A DNA stretch of 64,000 nt from Arenicola marina (lineage: Eukaryota; Annelida; Polychaeta; Arenicolidae). The DNA lies in NCBI GenBank assembly GCA_964019135.1, contig OZ025258.1, forward strand, positions 2,790,001-2,854,000. Direction: 5' to 3'. The notes under the pieces were generated by a model. That model was not told the origin of the DNA. It saw nothing but the letters and a program-made list of their open reading frames with translations, and did not search any database. Numbering within the stretch: the first letter of the stretch is position 1; each line of letters starts with the position of its first letter. A program made the translations under genes and the position numbers. This document shows, piece by piece, positions 1 through 12,383 of the stretch.

Positions 1-49
1 TACAGCAGTGTATAATTCTCTACGATACAACATTGTTATTCGATCACTT

Positions 50-180
50 AAAGCTGCTGGTCGAGCTTTTCCCGCCAAATCTAAGCCCAGGCGACATATA
101 TATCACAATTTGCAGAAAACTCGATTGTTTCAATCTATAAATACAGAAACCTAATAATCATCGCCGTTTCGGTTGTGATA
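50..180 (+). repeat. 131-bp dispersed repeat, left inverted copy
   Basis: About 90% identical to the reverse complement of 6511-6641. The shared part includes the string GCCCAGGCGACATATATATC and a CGCCGTTTCGGTTGTGATA end. No target-site duplication or coding capacity is visible. It could be one end of a large inverted-repeat element or one of two independent insertions of a short element. Confidence 0.75.
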
Positions 181-400
181 AATCCTTGGATATACCGTTT
201 GTTCGTTTTTCCTTTTGCTTCTGAACATAACAAAAGCTGAATTTTCCCCTTTTCAATTTCCTATTCCACAAAAAGGTAAAGCAGAAGAAGGGCTTCGGCA
301 ATTTCTTTTCCCGTTTTGAAACATGAAAAAGCAAAAAAGGTAAAAGCCATCAGAAACCGTTTGGCCTTTTTGAAAGAAGCAAACGAAAATAGGTAGCAGT
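181..400. other. AT-rich spacer, nothing recognised
   Basis: Lies between the left 131-bp repeat and the first satellite unit. Homopurine and homopyrimidine patches are present; no gene or repeat family was identified. Confidence 0.5.
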
Positions 401-2470
401 CGTAAGTGGCAGATTAGGAGTCTACCAGTGCTGGGGAATAGGGTTGCTTATAAAATTGGATAGAAAGGCCCCATATTGAGAGGAAATGCATCTCTGGTGA
501 CCAGGGAGATGGTTTCCTACCATATACCTTGCCGAAATTCGCGCTGTGCCTCAAAGAGTCCAATTTTCGTAAGTGGCAGATTGGGAGTCGGCCAGTGCTA
601 GGGAATAGGGCGGCTTATACAATTGGATAGAAAGGCCCCATATTGAGAGGAAATGCATCTCTGGTGGGTAGGAAGGCAGTTTCCCACCATATACATTGCC
701 CACTTTTGCCCTGTGCCCCAAAGAGTCCAATTTCCGTAAGTGGCAGATTGGGAGTCGGCCATTGCTTGGGAGTAGGGTGGCTTATATAATTGGATAGAAA
801 GGCCCCATATTGAGAGTAAATGCATCTCTGGTGGGTAAGGAGGCAGTTTCCCACCATATACATTGCCCACTTTTGCCCTGTGCCCCAAAGAGTCCCATTT
901 GCGTAAGTGGCAGATTGCGAGTCGGCCAGTGCTAGGGAATAGGGTTTCTTATAAAATTGGATAAAAAGCCCCATATTGAGAGGAAATGCATCTCTGGTGG
1001 GTAGGGAGGCAGTTTCCCACCATATACATTGCCCACTTTTGCCCTGTGCTCCAAAGAGTCCAATTTTCGTAAGTGGCAGATTGGGAGTCGGCCAGTGCTA
1101 GGGAATAGGGTTGCTTATAAAATTGGATAGAAAAGGCCCCATTCTGAGAGGAAATGCATCTGTGGTGGGTAAGGAGGTGGTTTCCCACCATATACATTGC
1201 CCACTTTTGCCCTGTGCCCCGAATGGTCCAATTTTCGTAAGTGGCAGATTGGGAGTCGGCCAGTGCTGGGGAATAGGGTTGCTTATAAAATTGGATAGAA
1301 AAGGCCCCATTCTGAGAGGAAATGCATCTCTGGTGGGTAAGGAGGCGGTTTCCCACCATATACATTGCCCAATTTTGCCCTGTGCCCCAAAGAGTCCAAT
1401 TTTCGTAAGTGGCAGATTGGGAGTCGGCCAGTGCTTGGGAGTAGGGTGGCTTATATAATTGGATAGAAAGGCCACATATTGAGAGTAAATGCATCTCTGG
1501 TGGGTAAGGAGGCAGTTTCCCACCATATACATTGCCCACTTTTGCCCTGTGCCCCAAAGAGTCCAATTTTCGTAAGTGGCAGATTGGGAGTCGGCCAGTG
1601 CTAGGGAATAGGGTTGCTTATAATATTGGATAAAAAGGCCCCATATTGAGAGGAAATGCATCTCTGGTGGGTAGCAATGCAGCTTCCCACCATATGCATT
1701 GCTCAATTTTGCCCTGTGCCCCTAAGAGTCCAATTTGGGTAAGTGTGAGATTGGGATTCGGCCAGTGCTGGGGAATAGGGTTGCTTATGGAATGGGATAG
1801 AACACGGTGGATAAAAAGGCCCCATATTGAGAGGAAATGCATCTCTGGTGACCAGAGATGGTTTCCTACCGTATACATTGCCTAATTTATCCCTGGGCCC
1901 CAAGGAGTCCAATTAGCGTAAGTGGCAGATTTGGAGTTGGCCAGTGCTGGGAATACTCAGCACTGGCCAACTCCAAATCTGCCACTACAATGGGAGAGAA
2001 AGACCCTATTTTGGGAGGAAATGTATCTTTGGTGGGCAGGGAGGGGGTTTCCCACCATATACTTTGCTTAACTTCCCCCTGGGACCCAAAGAGTGGAATT
2101 TGCGTAAGTGGCAGATTGGGGTCGGCCAGTGCTGGGAATGAGGTTGCCTTTGGAATGGGAGAGGAATGCCCTGTATTGAACGAAAATGTATCTCTGGTAG
2201 GCAGGGAGGGGGTTTCCCACCATATACTTTGCTTAACTTCCCTCTGGGACCCAAAGAGTGGAATTTGCGTAAGTGGCAGATTGGGGTCGGCCAGTGCTGG
2301 GAATGAGGTTGCCTTTGGAATGGGAGAGGAATGCCCTGTATTGAACGAAAATGTATCTCTGGTAGGCAGGGAGGGGGTTTTCCACCATATACATTGCCTA
2401 ATTTGTCCCTGGCCCTGGGCCCCAAAGAGTCTAATTAGCGTAAGTGGTAGATTGGAAGACGGCCGGTGCC
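401..2470 (+). repeat. 167-bp satellite array, about 12.5 copies
   Basis: The word CGTAAGTGGCAGATT recurs near 401, 569, 735, 903, 1068, 1236, 1404, 1571, 1739, 1919, 2104, 2269 and 2440, giving a unit of about 167 bp. Copies 401-1740 are close to each other; those after 1900 are more diverged, and two (2104-2440) form a near-identical pair. Several weak open frames on both strands arise only from this repetition. Monomers of this size occur as satellites and as internal repeats of some non-autonomous transposons; I cannot tell which this is. Confidence 0.9.
1921..1986. repeat. Perfect 29-bp inverted repeat (hairpin) inside the satellite
   Basis: Positions 1921-1949 are the exact reverse complement of 1958-1986, with an 8-base loop. 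The arm is the start of the satellite unit (AGTGGCAGATTTGGAG...). Confidence 0.93.
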
Positions 2471-2654
2471 TTGGAACATTATTACTCATGCATAATATAG
2501 CGCCCCCCCCCCCCACCCCCCTCGCTCCCCAGCATAAGTGGCAGACAGACAGTAACTGGCATACGCCGCGGCTCTCTCCATAAATGGCAGACCATAACTG
2601 GTAATTCATAACTGGCAGACTCCAGCGCGCGCCAACACTCACTAGTTTCAGATC

Positions 2655-3552
2655 TATTCGCCCCCACCCCTGTTGCTTCCGTGTCCATCCCTAGGAACCT
2701 TCTATCCCAAGTAACTTTAGATTTCTTTATGTTCATGCGCCTTAATTTGCGAATTTCGGCCTCTAAGAGGTCTCTAATTATCAATCAATCACTCCTTCAG
2801 CCCAGAGTGGCCCCGCTCAGTCTCCAGGAACGCCACGCAGGGTCGTGTGAGCGATAACCGAGATGGTTGAAGTTAAACCTAAAACTGCAGTATATTTCAT
2901 TCCACTAAGGTACGACGTTTTGGTCACTGACGTTTTGGGTTCTAACACACGTACGCCGACATACGATTCGACATACTACTGCTTTTTCTGGTATATGCCG
3001 ACTCTGAACAGAGTCCGTCGGTCGGTTTTGTAGATCTTATACTTCTATCACATCTCCTACGCGTACGTCTATCATCGACATCCATTTGGAATGTTGCCGG
3101 ACTTACGCACGAGCAATGGATTTAGTTTCATCAAATTCATATTCTATACGTACAGCTTTGTACAAAGGATTGCGAGTATGTCGTCATCTGCTGCTATAAA
3201 TTCATGGCGCTTTCTGTTACCAGGCATGCCATGTTGGCCCTCACTTTGGCGGCCTACGTGTGTTAGAACCCAAAACGTCATAGTGACCAAAACGTCATAC
3301 CTTGGTAGAATGAAATATACAGTTTAAAGTTTAATTTCCACCATCACGGTTATCGCTCACACAACCCTGTGTTGCGTTTTTGAAGGAGACAGGGCGGGGT
3401 CACTCGGGGCTAAAGGATTGATTGATTGACAATTAGGGACCTCTTGGAGGCCGAAATTTGCGAATTAAGGCACATGAAAATAAGGAAATCTAAGGTTTCT
3501 TGGAATAGAAGGTTCCAAGGGATGGACCCGGAGGGGGGGGGGGGGGCGATAC
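2655..3552. mobile_element. Foldback/MITE-like element with about 300-bp terminal inverted repeats
   Basis: Arms 2655-2957 and 3252-3552 are imperfect reverse complements over about 300 bp. They share GGGATGGAC, TTGCGAATTTCGGCCTC, GATAACCG and GACGTTTTGG blocks, and enclose about 295 bp of unrelated sequence. There is no convincing transposase: the 78-codon frame at 3091-3327 runs from the loop into the arm. Runs of C and G lie near both outer ends. The structure is typical of non-autonomous foldback elements. The exact ends and any target duplication are not resolved. Confidence 0.75.
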
Positions 3553-3710
3553 CTATATTCCATCGTTAACGGTTTATGAAAGCCTTTAAATATACCTGAA
3601 ACTGAAGAGTTACTGCCTCATATAATCATAGCCCCCGTCAACAGACACTGCGATCGAGGCACAGTGTGAAACTGTACATTTGCTTCTAGATGGCTCAGAC
3701 CATGTGAGCT

Positions 3711-3755
3711 GACGTTCTCGTCACTATGACGTTTTGGGCCCTAACATACGTGCGC
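3711..3755 (+). repeat. Extra copy of the foldback arm's inner end
   Basis: Resembles 2914-2957, sharing CACTATGACGTTTTGGG and then CTAACATACGTGCGC. It lies outside the right arm, in the left arm's orientation, suggesting a remnant of another copy. Confidence 0.6.
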
Positions 3756-6510
3756 TCCAGGTCTGTCGCAATATGCTAGTTTTAGAATGCCTACATCAAA
3801 ATGAACAGGAGTCCGTATGGATCTCTTCCGCACAATAACATCCTAATCCACAGCTATTTGTCTATAATTAATGCAGCTCATGCCCGGTTGACTAATATCA
3901 TTTCAATTCAGAAGTCTACGATAACACTGTACTCAGCTCAAACGTTTTTTGTAATTCACACCCGGTTGGGGCTTCCGGTTCCGTGATTACGCAGTTTCTT
4001 ATGAATATTCAAACATATAGCTGCATGCGGGCGGAAACAGTAAACGTAAACGTTTCGGCGCGTTGTTTTCGGCATCACCAGATCTTTCCCAGCTAACACG
4101 TTTTTCGAACCTTTTTAGAACTTTTTTTGGTTCTTATTTGGTTATAATAAATCATGACGTTTTTAAATAAGTTAAAACGTAAACGGAGGTGTAATATTTT
4201 TAGACTCGTATTTCAAAACGTGTTTCTGTGGCTTAAAGAACGTTTTTTTATCTGGAAAATTCAGGTGCCAAAAAAACGTTTTTATCGATGTTACAAAAAC
4301 GTTACAAACAAAATGATTGACAAGATGAAATTAAGATACGTTTTGTCCGGTATTCGCCAGATCCACTCGTTGCTGCACATATAGCCAAGGGTCTGGAAGG
4401 GGGGGAGTGGCGACACGCGACACCGGCATATTTGAAAAATCGAAATTCGACATTGACCCTCAAATTCCGACACCGCGGATTTGAAAAAAAAAACATCCAC
4501 ACGGATAGTGGCATTTTAGAAAAAAAAAGACACTGAAAAAAGCGACGCTTTTGACATTTGACACTGCAAATTTTTAAAAAAATCGACATTTGACACTGCG
4601 AATTTTGAAAAATCGACATTTGTTCACTGTGAATTTTGAAAAATCGACATTTGACACTGCGAATTTTGAAAAATTGAGACTGGACACTGGACGCCCCTCC
4701 ACACCCCTACGGATTTAATTTAAATTGTTCTCAAGATTATTATTAAATTAATTGATTCATATAATTAGGGTGAATTACGATAAGATAACATTTCAGTTGA
4801 TGAATAAAGTTGCTAAATAAACATTGGTTTATTCTTGTTAGGCCTATATTGTGTTCAAAAACTGGCATTCACCCCTTCTTTCCTGAATAAGACCGGCCTA
4901 ATTAATGCACATATTGATATGTCGCTGATCAACAAAAGTATGACGGCACATCACCACACCCCTACACTGATTTACTACGGTGCCCCCCCGTCCGCCTCCC
5001 CCTACTGTGACTGTAGAGCGATGTCACATCGTGAATATATTGTTGACTAAGCCAGTGCATACTACTAACAACGTTAGCTGGGTAACCTGCTTTGGCCAAT
5101 TTTGACTGAGATTCGAAAAATCGAAAAACAAGTTAATTGAAGAATGGAGGCAATGAAGTGTCGCTTGGAAGCCAGTCCTGGCTCGAGTCCAGGCCCAGCT
5201 CTCGCTACTTGGTTGATGTGATTCACAACCAACTTCTCTGCCCGCCTGGCGGTCTCGCTTTGTCAGTCTCCGCTTCGCTCCTGGCATCAGCTTCAGTGTC
5301 TGTATCACTTTCCCTTTCGGTTCTCCTGTTGCTGGTCAGATAATACCGGACAGGGTGAAGATTCCGTCGAAGTGGCCAGTTTACACACTGTCACTGACAG
5401 TTTCCGGTGGAGAGAAGTTGACTGCCTGCGACGACGTACTGAATATAGTCATCAGTGTTCAGGATTAATTAAAATATGCAAAATTGAGGAACCGGAAGCG
5501 CCAACCGGGTGTTATGGCAAATTCAAAAGACAACGAGAATATCACTCTTTCGGAAGAGGGCGCTCGTTCCTCAAATTAGACGCCTTCTGCCGGAAGATGA
5601 AGTCGTTGAGCTGACCCTATGGCGTGAGCATGGTTCTTGTGCAATAAGATTATGACAGATTTGGCATCTTGTTCCTCCTTAAAATTTCACTCTCGCTTTT
5701 CCCAAATTCTAAACAAAATAGAATAAGCTTATTTTCTTTTATTCTACCTAAGTTGGCACATATCTTATAATGTGCGATAATCAACAACGTTCTTAACCAT
5801 TCATCGAACCATGCTAATTAAGCGAAAATGCCCCTGATAACTCGAAATATTTAAATTATTACATTTCGAGTTGTGAATGTATCGCTTTACAAGCGGACAG
5901 ATGCCAACCAACTCACCGTTACACGAGATGTATTGGAATTTCCCCCTTGGCAATACGTAACAATGTGTTTGCAGTAGAATACGCTAAAGATCCTGGATTG
6001 AAGTTGGAAAGTGTATTTTATTGCTTGTAGTAACCAGAGTTGTAATTAAATTGCACGTAATCAGAAGCGTCATTTCGCCACTCTTGATAGGTCATATATG
6101 CTATAGTAGCCTACGTTAAAGTTCAAGGAAAAATCTTCATCCTAAGTTATATATCTCGGTTTAGGACTTACTCTTTAGCTAGTTGTATTGGATTTCTTGT
6201 TAAAGGTAAAACCAAGACCAGCGATGAATTATGTTTATTGAAATGACGAAGCCGAGAAGCCCCCAAAAGAATGTATTTTTCCGCTACCTGGTAACGGAGA
6301 AAAATCCTCTCCCTGCACCAGGAATATAGGTAGCGTATTCCAGCTGGCAATGACGTCACGGCGAAATACACTGTTTAGCTTCTTTGTTCAGATGTCAAAT
6401 AACCACATGTTTTTAACGTAGTGGTAAACGTCATCAATTGCTGTGAATTCGCGATGCCTTGTTATATTAGGTAGCAGTGCCGCGGTGTCCTGGGATAGAC
6501 ATGATTGCCA
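3756..6510. other. AT-rich region with no recognised gene
   Basis: Contains a stretch (4085-4320) with repeated AACGTTTTT words, a short degenerate tandem repeat (listed separately) and a GGCTCGAGTCC string near 5178 that resembles an RNA polymerase III B box. The open frames are short and show no family resemblance. A decayed transposon is possible. Confidence 0.5.
4425..4685 (+). repeat. Degenerate 35-40-bp tandem repeat
   Basis: The words GACATTTGACACTGCGAA and TTTTGAAAAATCGACAT recur about six times with indels. The sequence is A-rich and non-coding. Confidence 0.75.
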
Positions 6511-6641
6511 TATCACAACCGAAACGGCGATGTTTGGTAGGTTTCTGAATTTATAGAATAACACAATCGAGTTTTTTGCCAAATGTGATATATATGTCGC
6601 CTGGGCTTAGATTTGGCGGGGAAAGCTCGACAAGCAGCTTT
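6511..6641 (-). repeat. 131-bp dispersed repeat, right inverted copy
   Basis: Reverse-complement partner of 50-180, with a few substitutions and no large gaps. The 6.3 kb between them contains a satellite and a foldback-type element but no recognised transposase. Confidence 0.75.
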
Positions 6642-7132
6642 ACATTTAGCAAATTGAGAAGTAACTTTTCTACATTTACTTCTGTTTACACATAATGTTT
6701 CAGATTCGACGGCGGAATCTCTAGGACCATATGGTGACTGACCCCCCCCCCTCCCAACTCAGTCATCGGTGAAATGTTCAGAACCAAAGTTCCGTCGGCC
6801 CAAACTCCGAGGCTCGCGACCTGGTGGTCAGTGAGGACTTCAAACACAGTTCACAGCTGCAAAATGCAGTTCGTTTACCATCGATGCCCAGTTTCCCTCC
6901 AGATAAAGGTTTCAGCTTACACCACATTTAATCGAGGACCCAGCAGATCTGTTATTGGCCCGTGTATATACCGGTGTTCACATGCTAGCGAAGCCCAGCT
7001 GCCTTGACGTGGTATCAAGGGTTCCGATTGGTTCGTAGGTCAGGGGGGAATGAAGTTCAGCGCCCACCGACAGCCTACTAATGGGCGACAATATAGGCTT
7101 TTATCAATTGAATTGCCTTTTTTTCAAGTTCG

Positions 7133-7135
<3 letters not shown>

Positions 7136-7181
<46 letters not shown>
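7136..7181. repeat. (TA)n microsatellite
   Basis: About 22 uninterrupted TA dinucleotides. Confidence 0.95.
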
Positions 7182-7182
<1 letters not shown>

Positions 7183-7921
7183 TAATTTAGGACAAGTTTC
7201 TTTACACTACAATTGTCTCATTCTTATTCGCTTAAAGTTCCCTAGTCTTTGCCTGATATTTCCTGGTTTTTATAAAATTCCTGATTTGGCATTGGAGGGA
7301 ATATTGTTTGATTTTGTATTTTCCATGTCCTGTCTAATGTATGAAGTTCGTAAAGAAACAGCCAACTACCTCCAAATAATGATTTAAATATACAAAAATA
7401 CTTTGGTATAAAGTTTATTTCTCTTTGTTTGGTATGAACAGCATCTCTCAGAAGCTAAATCTGCTATGAAAATAACTTACATGGAATTGCCTGATGAAGA
7501 CGAGGGCGCGACATGACGCCCCGTCTCCCTGGTCTCAACCTCACACCTCACCCGCCGGGGTCCTGCTCGAGAGAGTGCTGCATTACCGCTTAGGATTCGT
7601 AACACATAGTAATCCTCTATAAATTGTACAAGATTTCGTCAATAGTAATAGGTGATATTTACAAAATGTACACTCAAGAATAATTACATTGTCATTCTCG
7701 ACTCACCAATAGGTTTGAATGTCGAGAACGTCTCAGATTCAGTCATCTCCTACTTTCCCAATAATATAATAGGAATATTACAATAATACGACTGTAGCAA
7801 TATGAACATTTCCATTATTTCAAAGATTGTACATCATTGTACAAAAAACGTTATCGTACAAAATGCGGGAAAAGCTGCGCTGTACTTTCCACACAGCAAC
7901 ACTTCCCCATCCCTCGACCAC

Positions 7922-8062
7922 ACATCCCCGGGGCACCACCCCCCAGAGGGACATCGCGGGGGCCGCCACCCCCCCAGGCGGACATCGCGGGGGCCACCAC
8001 CCCCCCCAGACGGACATCATGGGGGCCCCCACCCACCAGACAGACATCGCGGGGGCCTGGGG
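7922..8062 (+). repeat. About 31-bp GC-rich minisatellite, four copies
   Basis: The word ACATCGCGGGGGCC recurs with a C-rich spacer. Open frames on both strands here are by-products of the repeat. Confidence 0.8.
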
Positions 8063-8919
8063 CCTGGGGCCGCCAGTTGCCCTCTCAGGGTGAAGTTTAC
8101 CATAGTTAGGGCGAAAAAATGCATTATTTTGTCGGAAGGGCTCGGCACAAAGCTCCTTTTGGACCTTGGCCTGAAGGATCACAGTGAGACACACCCTTAT
8201 CGTGCTGGGTCCTACGCCATGTGCATATCGTCTTCCAAACTAAGCTGTATGTTCTCAGCTGGCAGTTAAAACATTTAATATGCACATTCAGGCTTAAAAC
8301 CTCCGAGCAACAGTCCAAGCCGTAGACATTCGCCGTCAGGGAAAGCGGCAACAGGCGGTCAGGAGTCTGCCCAGCCGTGCTGTTCTCTGCCCTGCCCAAG
8401 ACGCCAAGTCGATGAGCCTCGTTGTCGATGTAACAAGGCGCTCTACACTCTGTGTGAACGTGTGAATGTTTTTCGTGTGCATAGAGAAGGAATCGAGAAG
8501 CCAAATAGCTACGGTACATAACATAAAAGTGGCCTCCCATAAATGCATTCAAGTCACCAGTATGAACTCATCACATCCTCAACACGACAATACACCATTT
8601 GTCCAACCTACGCACCACGTTTGATAGACCTATTCCTCTGTTAGACTACATCAACACTATAACTGCTCAGATATTCATCCCCACATGGCGACATACAGAG
8701 CCAGTCGCTACCTAACACTTGAGATCCACATTGTACGACACTCCCGCGGCCAACCAGGTCCCCGTAGATAGCTGGGTCACGTGTGCACGTGTTTACCGCC
8801 ACTCTGGTCACCAGGAGATCAGCGATATGACGAGTAGCAGGAAACCAATCACAGTTTTAATGTTGCTCAATGCTTCACAAACCGAATATGAAGTCGGGCG
8901 TTCTCTCATCCAGATATGA

Positions 8920-9010
8920 CCTCAGACATTCTCTACACAAGCGGGGTGACGTCAGACATTCTCTACACAAGCGGGGTGACGTCAGACATTCTCTACACAA
9001 GCAGGACATT
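8920..9010 (+). repeat. 30-bp tandem repeat, three copies
   Basis: Units contain TCAGACATTCTCTACACAAG. The third copy diverges at its end. Confidence 0.88.
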
Positions 9011-9410
9011 AAGTCAGACATATTCTTCCTCTCTTATCACAATGTCTTAACTTTAGATTCACTAAATGATAAATCAAAGGGTGTATGCAAATTCCAGATG
9101 TTGAGACCTCAGATCCGGAAACAGCGAAGTGCGTTTGTAACAATATTACACAATTTAGAACGGTGCATAAATATCTGTCAATGGTCAAGTTAACAGGTCA
9201 ACAATTATTCATTCTTATACTTTAAAAACGCTTGCAATGTTCAAAGCACAATGGACGCCACAAACTTATGCAAATCGCATTCACTCTGACAACTGTGATA
9301 GGCCAAAACTCCCCACTTTCATTACCATTCATAATCACACGCGGAATGAACGTCAAACAGGTAAAATTGTCGACACACTTGACACTAAGAAATTCAGTGT
9401 TTAAAAGTGT

Positions 9411-11273
9411 TGAGTATTGAGGCCAGTGACCACCAGGCGGGCCTGTCTGGCCAGTATTGAGGCCAGTGACCACCAGGCGGGCCTGTCTGGCCAGTATTGA
9501 GGCCAGTGCCAACCAGGCGGGCCTGTCTGGCCAGTATTGAGGCCAGTGCCAACCAGGCGGGCCTGTCTGGCCAGTATTGAGGCCAGTGACCACCAGGCGG
9601 GCCTGTCTGGCCAGTATTGAGGCCAGTGCCAACCAGGCGGGCCTGTCTGGCCAGTATTGAGGCCAGTGCCAACCAGGCGGGCCTGTCTGGCCAGTATTGA
9701 GGCCAGTGCCAACCAGGCGGGCCTGTCTGGCCAGTATTGAGGCCAGTGCCTACCAGGCGGGCCTGTCTGGCCAGTATTGAGGCCAGTGACCACCAGGCGG
9801 GCCAGTCTGGCCAGTATTGAGGCCAGTGCCTACCAGGCGGGCCTGCCCGGCCAGTATTGAGGCCAGTGCCCACCAGGCGGGCCTGTCTGCCCAGTATTGA
9901 GGCCAGTGCCCACCAGGCGGGCCTGTCTGGCCAGTATTGAGGCCAGTGACCACCAGGCGGGCCAGTCTGGCCAGTATTGAGGCCAGTGCCTACCAGGCGG
10001 GCCTGTCTGGCCAGTATTGAGGCCAGTGCCTACCAGGCGGGCCTGTCTGGCCAGTATTGAGGCCAGTGCCCTCCAGGCGGGCCTGTCTGGCCAGTATTGA
10101 GGCCAGTGCCCACCAGGCGGGCCTGCCCGGCCAGTATTGAGGCCAGTGACCACCAGGCGGGCCTGCCCGGCCAGTATTGAGGCCAGTGACCACCAGGCGG
10201 GCCTGCCCGGCCAGTATTGAAGCCAGTGACCACCAGGCGGGCCTGTCTGGCCAGTATTGAGGCCAGTGACCACCAGGCGGGCCTGTCTGGCCAGTATTGA
10301 GGCCAGTGACCACCAGGCGGGCCTGTCTGGCCAGTATTGAGGCCAGTGACCACCAGGCGGGCCTGTCTGGCCAGTATTGAGGCCAGTGACCACCAGGCGG
10401 GCCTGTCTGGCCAGTATTGAGGCCAGTGACCACCAGGCGGGCCTGTCTGGCCAGTATTGAGGCCAGTGACCACCAGGCGGGCCTGTCTGGCCAGTATTGA
10501 GGCCAGTGACCACCAGGCGGGCCTGCCCGGCCAGTATTGAGGCCAGTGACCACCAGGCGGGCCTGTCTGGCCAGTATTGAAGCCAGTGACCACCAGGCGG
10601 GCCTGTCTGGCCAGTATTGAGGCCAGTGCCCACCAGGCGGGCCTGTCTGGCCAGTATTGAGGCCAGTGACCACCAGGCGGGCCTGTCTGGCCAGTATTGA
10701 GGCCAGTGACCACCAGGCGGGCCTGTCTGGCCAGTATTGAGGCCAGTGACCACCAGGCGGGCCTGCCCGGCCAGTATTGAGGCCAGTGCCCACCAAGCGG
10801 GCCTGTCTGGCCAGTATTGAGGCCAGTGACCACCAGGCGGGCCTGTCTGGCCAGTATTGAGGCCAGTGCCAACCAGGCGGGCCTGCCTAGCCAGTATTGA
10901 GGCCAGTGCCCACCAGGCGGGCCTGTCTGGCCAGTATTGAGGCCAGTGCCCACCAGGCGGGCCTGTCTGGCCAGTATTGAGGCCAGTGCCAACCAGGCGG
11001 GCCTGCCCAGCCAGTATTGAGGCCAGTGACCACCAGGCGGGCCTGTCTGGCCAGTATTGAGGCCAGTGACCACCAGGCGGGCCTGTCTGGCCAGTATTGA
11101 GGCCAGTGCCAACCAGGCGGGCCTGCCTAGCCAGTATTGAGGCCAGTGACCACCAGGCGGGCCTGCCCGGCCAGTATTGAGGCCAGGGACCACCAGGCGG
11201 GCCGGCCCGGCCAGTATTGAGGCCAGTGACCACCAGGCGGGCCTGTCGTACCAGTGTTGAGGCCAGTGCCCAC
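9411..11273 (+). repeat. 40-bp minisatellite, about 46 copies
   Basis: Unit words are GGCCAGTGACCACCAGGCGG, GCCTGTCTGG and CCAGTATTGA. The period is exactly 40 bp. Common variants are CCAACC/CCCACC for ACCACC and CTGCCCGG for CTGTCTGG. It lies downstream of the MED13 stop. Open frames of up to several hundred codons on the minus strand are repeat artefacts. Confidence 0.95.
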
Positions 11274-12383
11274 GAGATCGGGGTCCGCAGCCTGTCAACA
11301 TGTGATTGACAGGGCGGTGTCCGCAGCCTGTCAACAGGTGACTGGCAGGTCGGTGTCGGCAGCCTGTCAACAGGTGACTGACAGGTCGGTGTCGGCAGCC
11401 TGTCAACAGGTGACTGACAGGTCTGTGTCCGCAGCCTGTCCACAGGTGACTGACAGGTCTGTGTCCGCAGCCTGTCAACAGGAGGCTGACAGGTCGGTGT
11501 CCGCAGCCTGTCAACAGGTGACTGACAGGTTGGTGTCTGCAGCCTGTCAACAGGTGACTGACAGGTCTGTGTCCGCAGCCTGTCAACAGGTGACTGACAG
11601 GTCGGTGTCCGCAGCCCGTCAACAGGTGACTGACAGGTCGGTGTCCGCAGCCTGTCCACAGGTGACTGACAGGTCTGTGTCCGCAGCCTGTCAACAGGAG
11701 GCTGACAGGTCGGTGTCCACAGCCTGTCAACAGGTGACTGACAGGTCGGTGTCCGCAGCCTGTCAACAGGTGACTGACAGGTTGGTGTCTGCAGCCTGTC
11801 AACAGGTGACTGACAGGTCTGCCTCCGCAGGCCAGTGCCCTCCAGGCGGGCCTGTCTGGCCAGAGATCGGGGTCCGCAGCCTGTCAACATGTGATTGACA
11901 GGGCGGTGTCCGCAGCCTGTCAACAGGTGACTGACAGGTCGGTGTCGGCAGCCTGTCAACAGGTGACTGACAGGTCGGTGTCGGCAGCCTGTCAACAGGT
12001 GACTGACAGGTCGGTGTCGGCAGCCTGTCAACAGGTGACTGACAGGTCGGTGTCCGCAGCCTGTCCACAGGTGACTGACACGTCTGTGTCCGCAGCCTGT
12101 CAACAGGAGGCTGACAGGTCGGTGTCCACAGCCTGTCAACAGGTGACTGACAGGTCGGTGTCCGCAGCCTGTCAATAGGTGACTGACAGGTTGGTGTCTG
12201 CAGCCTGTCAACAGGTGACTGACAGGTCTGTGTCCGCAGCCTGTCAACAGGTGACTGACAGGTCGGTGTCCGCAGCCCGTCAACAGGTGACTGACAGGTC
12301 GGTGTCCGCAGCCTGTCAACAGGAGACTGGCAGGTCGGTGTCTGCAGCCTGTCAACAGGAGACTGACAGGTGGGTGTCCGATA
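11274..12383 (+). repeat. 36-bp minisatellite in two 589-bp-offset blocks
   Basis: Each unit carries CCTGTCA-N9-TGACAGG, so each can form a short hairpin. The opening segment GAGATCGGGGTCCGCAGCC occurs at 11274 and again at 11863, offset by 589 bp. A single unit of the neighbouring 40-bp family is trapped at about 11829-11862. A block containing the junction of both arrays was therefore duplicated. Confidence 0.92.

Larger units (their letters stand above)
6642..9410. other. Unassigned region between the right inverted repeat and the 40-bp array
   Basis: No protein family was recognised. It contains a TA microsatellite and two short minisatellites, listed separately. The open frames at 7802-8269 and 8124-8552 look like chance frames, the first produced by a CCCCC-rich repeat. 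Confidence 0.45.

Noticed and set aside
5150..5200. tRNA-derived SINE suggested by GGCTCGAGTCC
   Set aside because: Only a B-box-like string is visible. No convincing A box at the right distance, no poly-A tail and no second copy in the window.
7802..8552. Two opposing frames of about 150 codons as a small gene
   Set aside because: One is created by the CCCCC-rich repeat. Neither has a recognisable domain or splice support.
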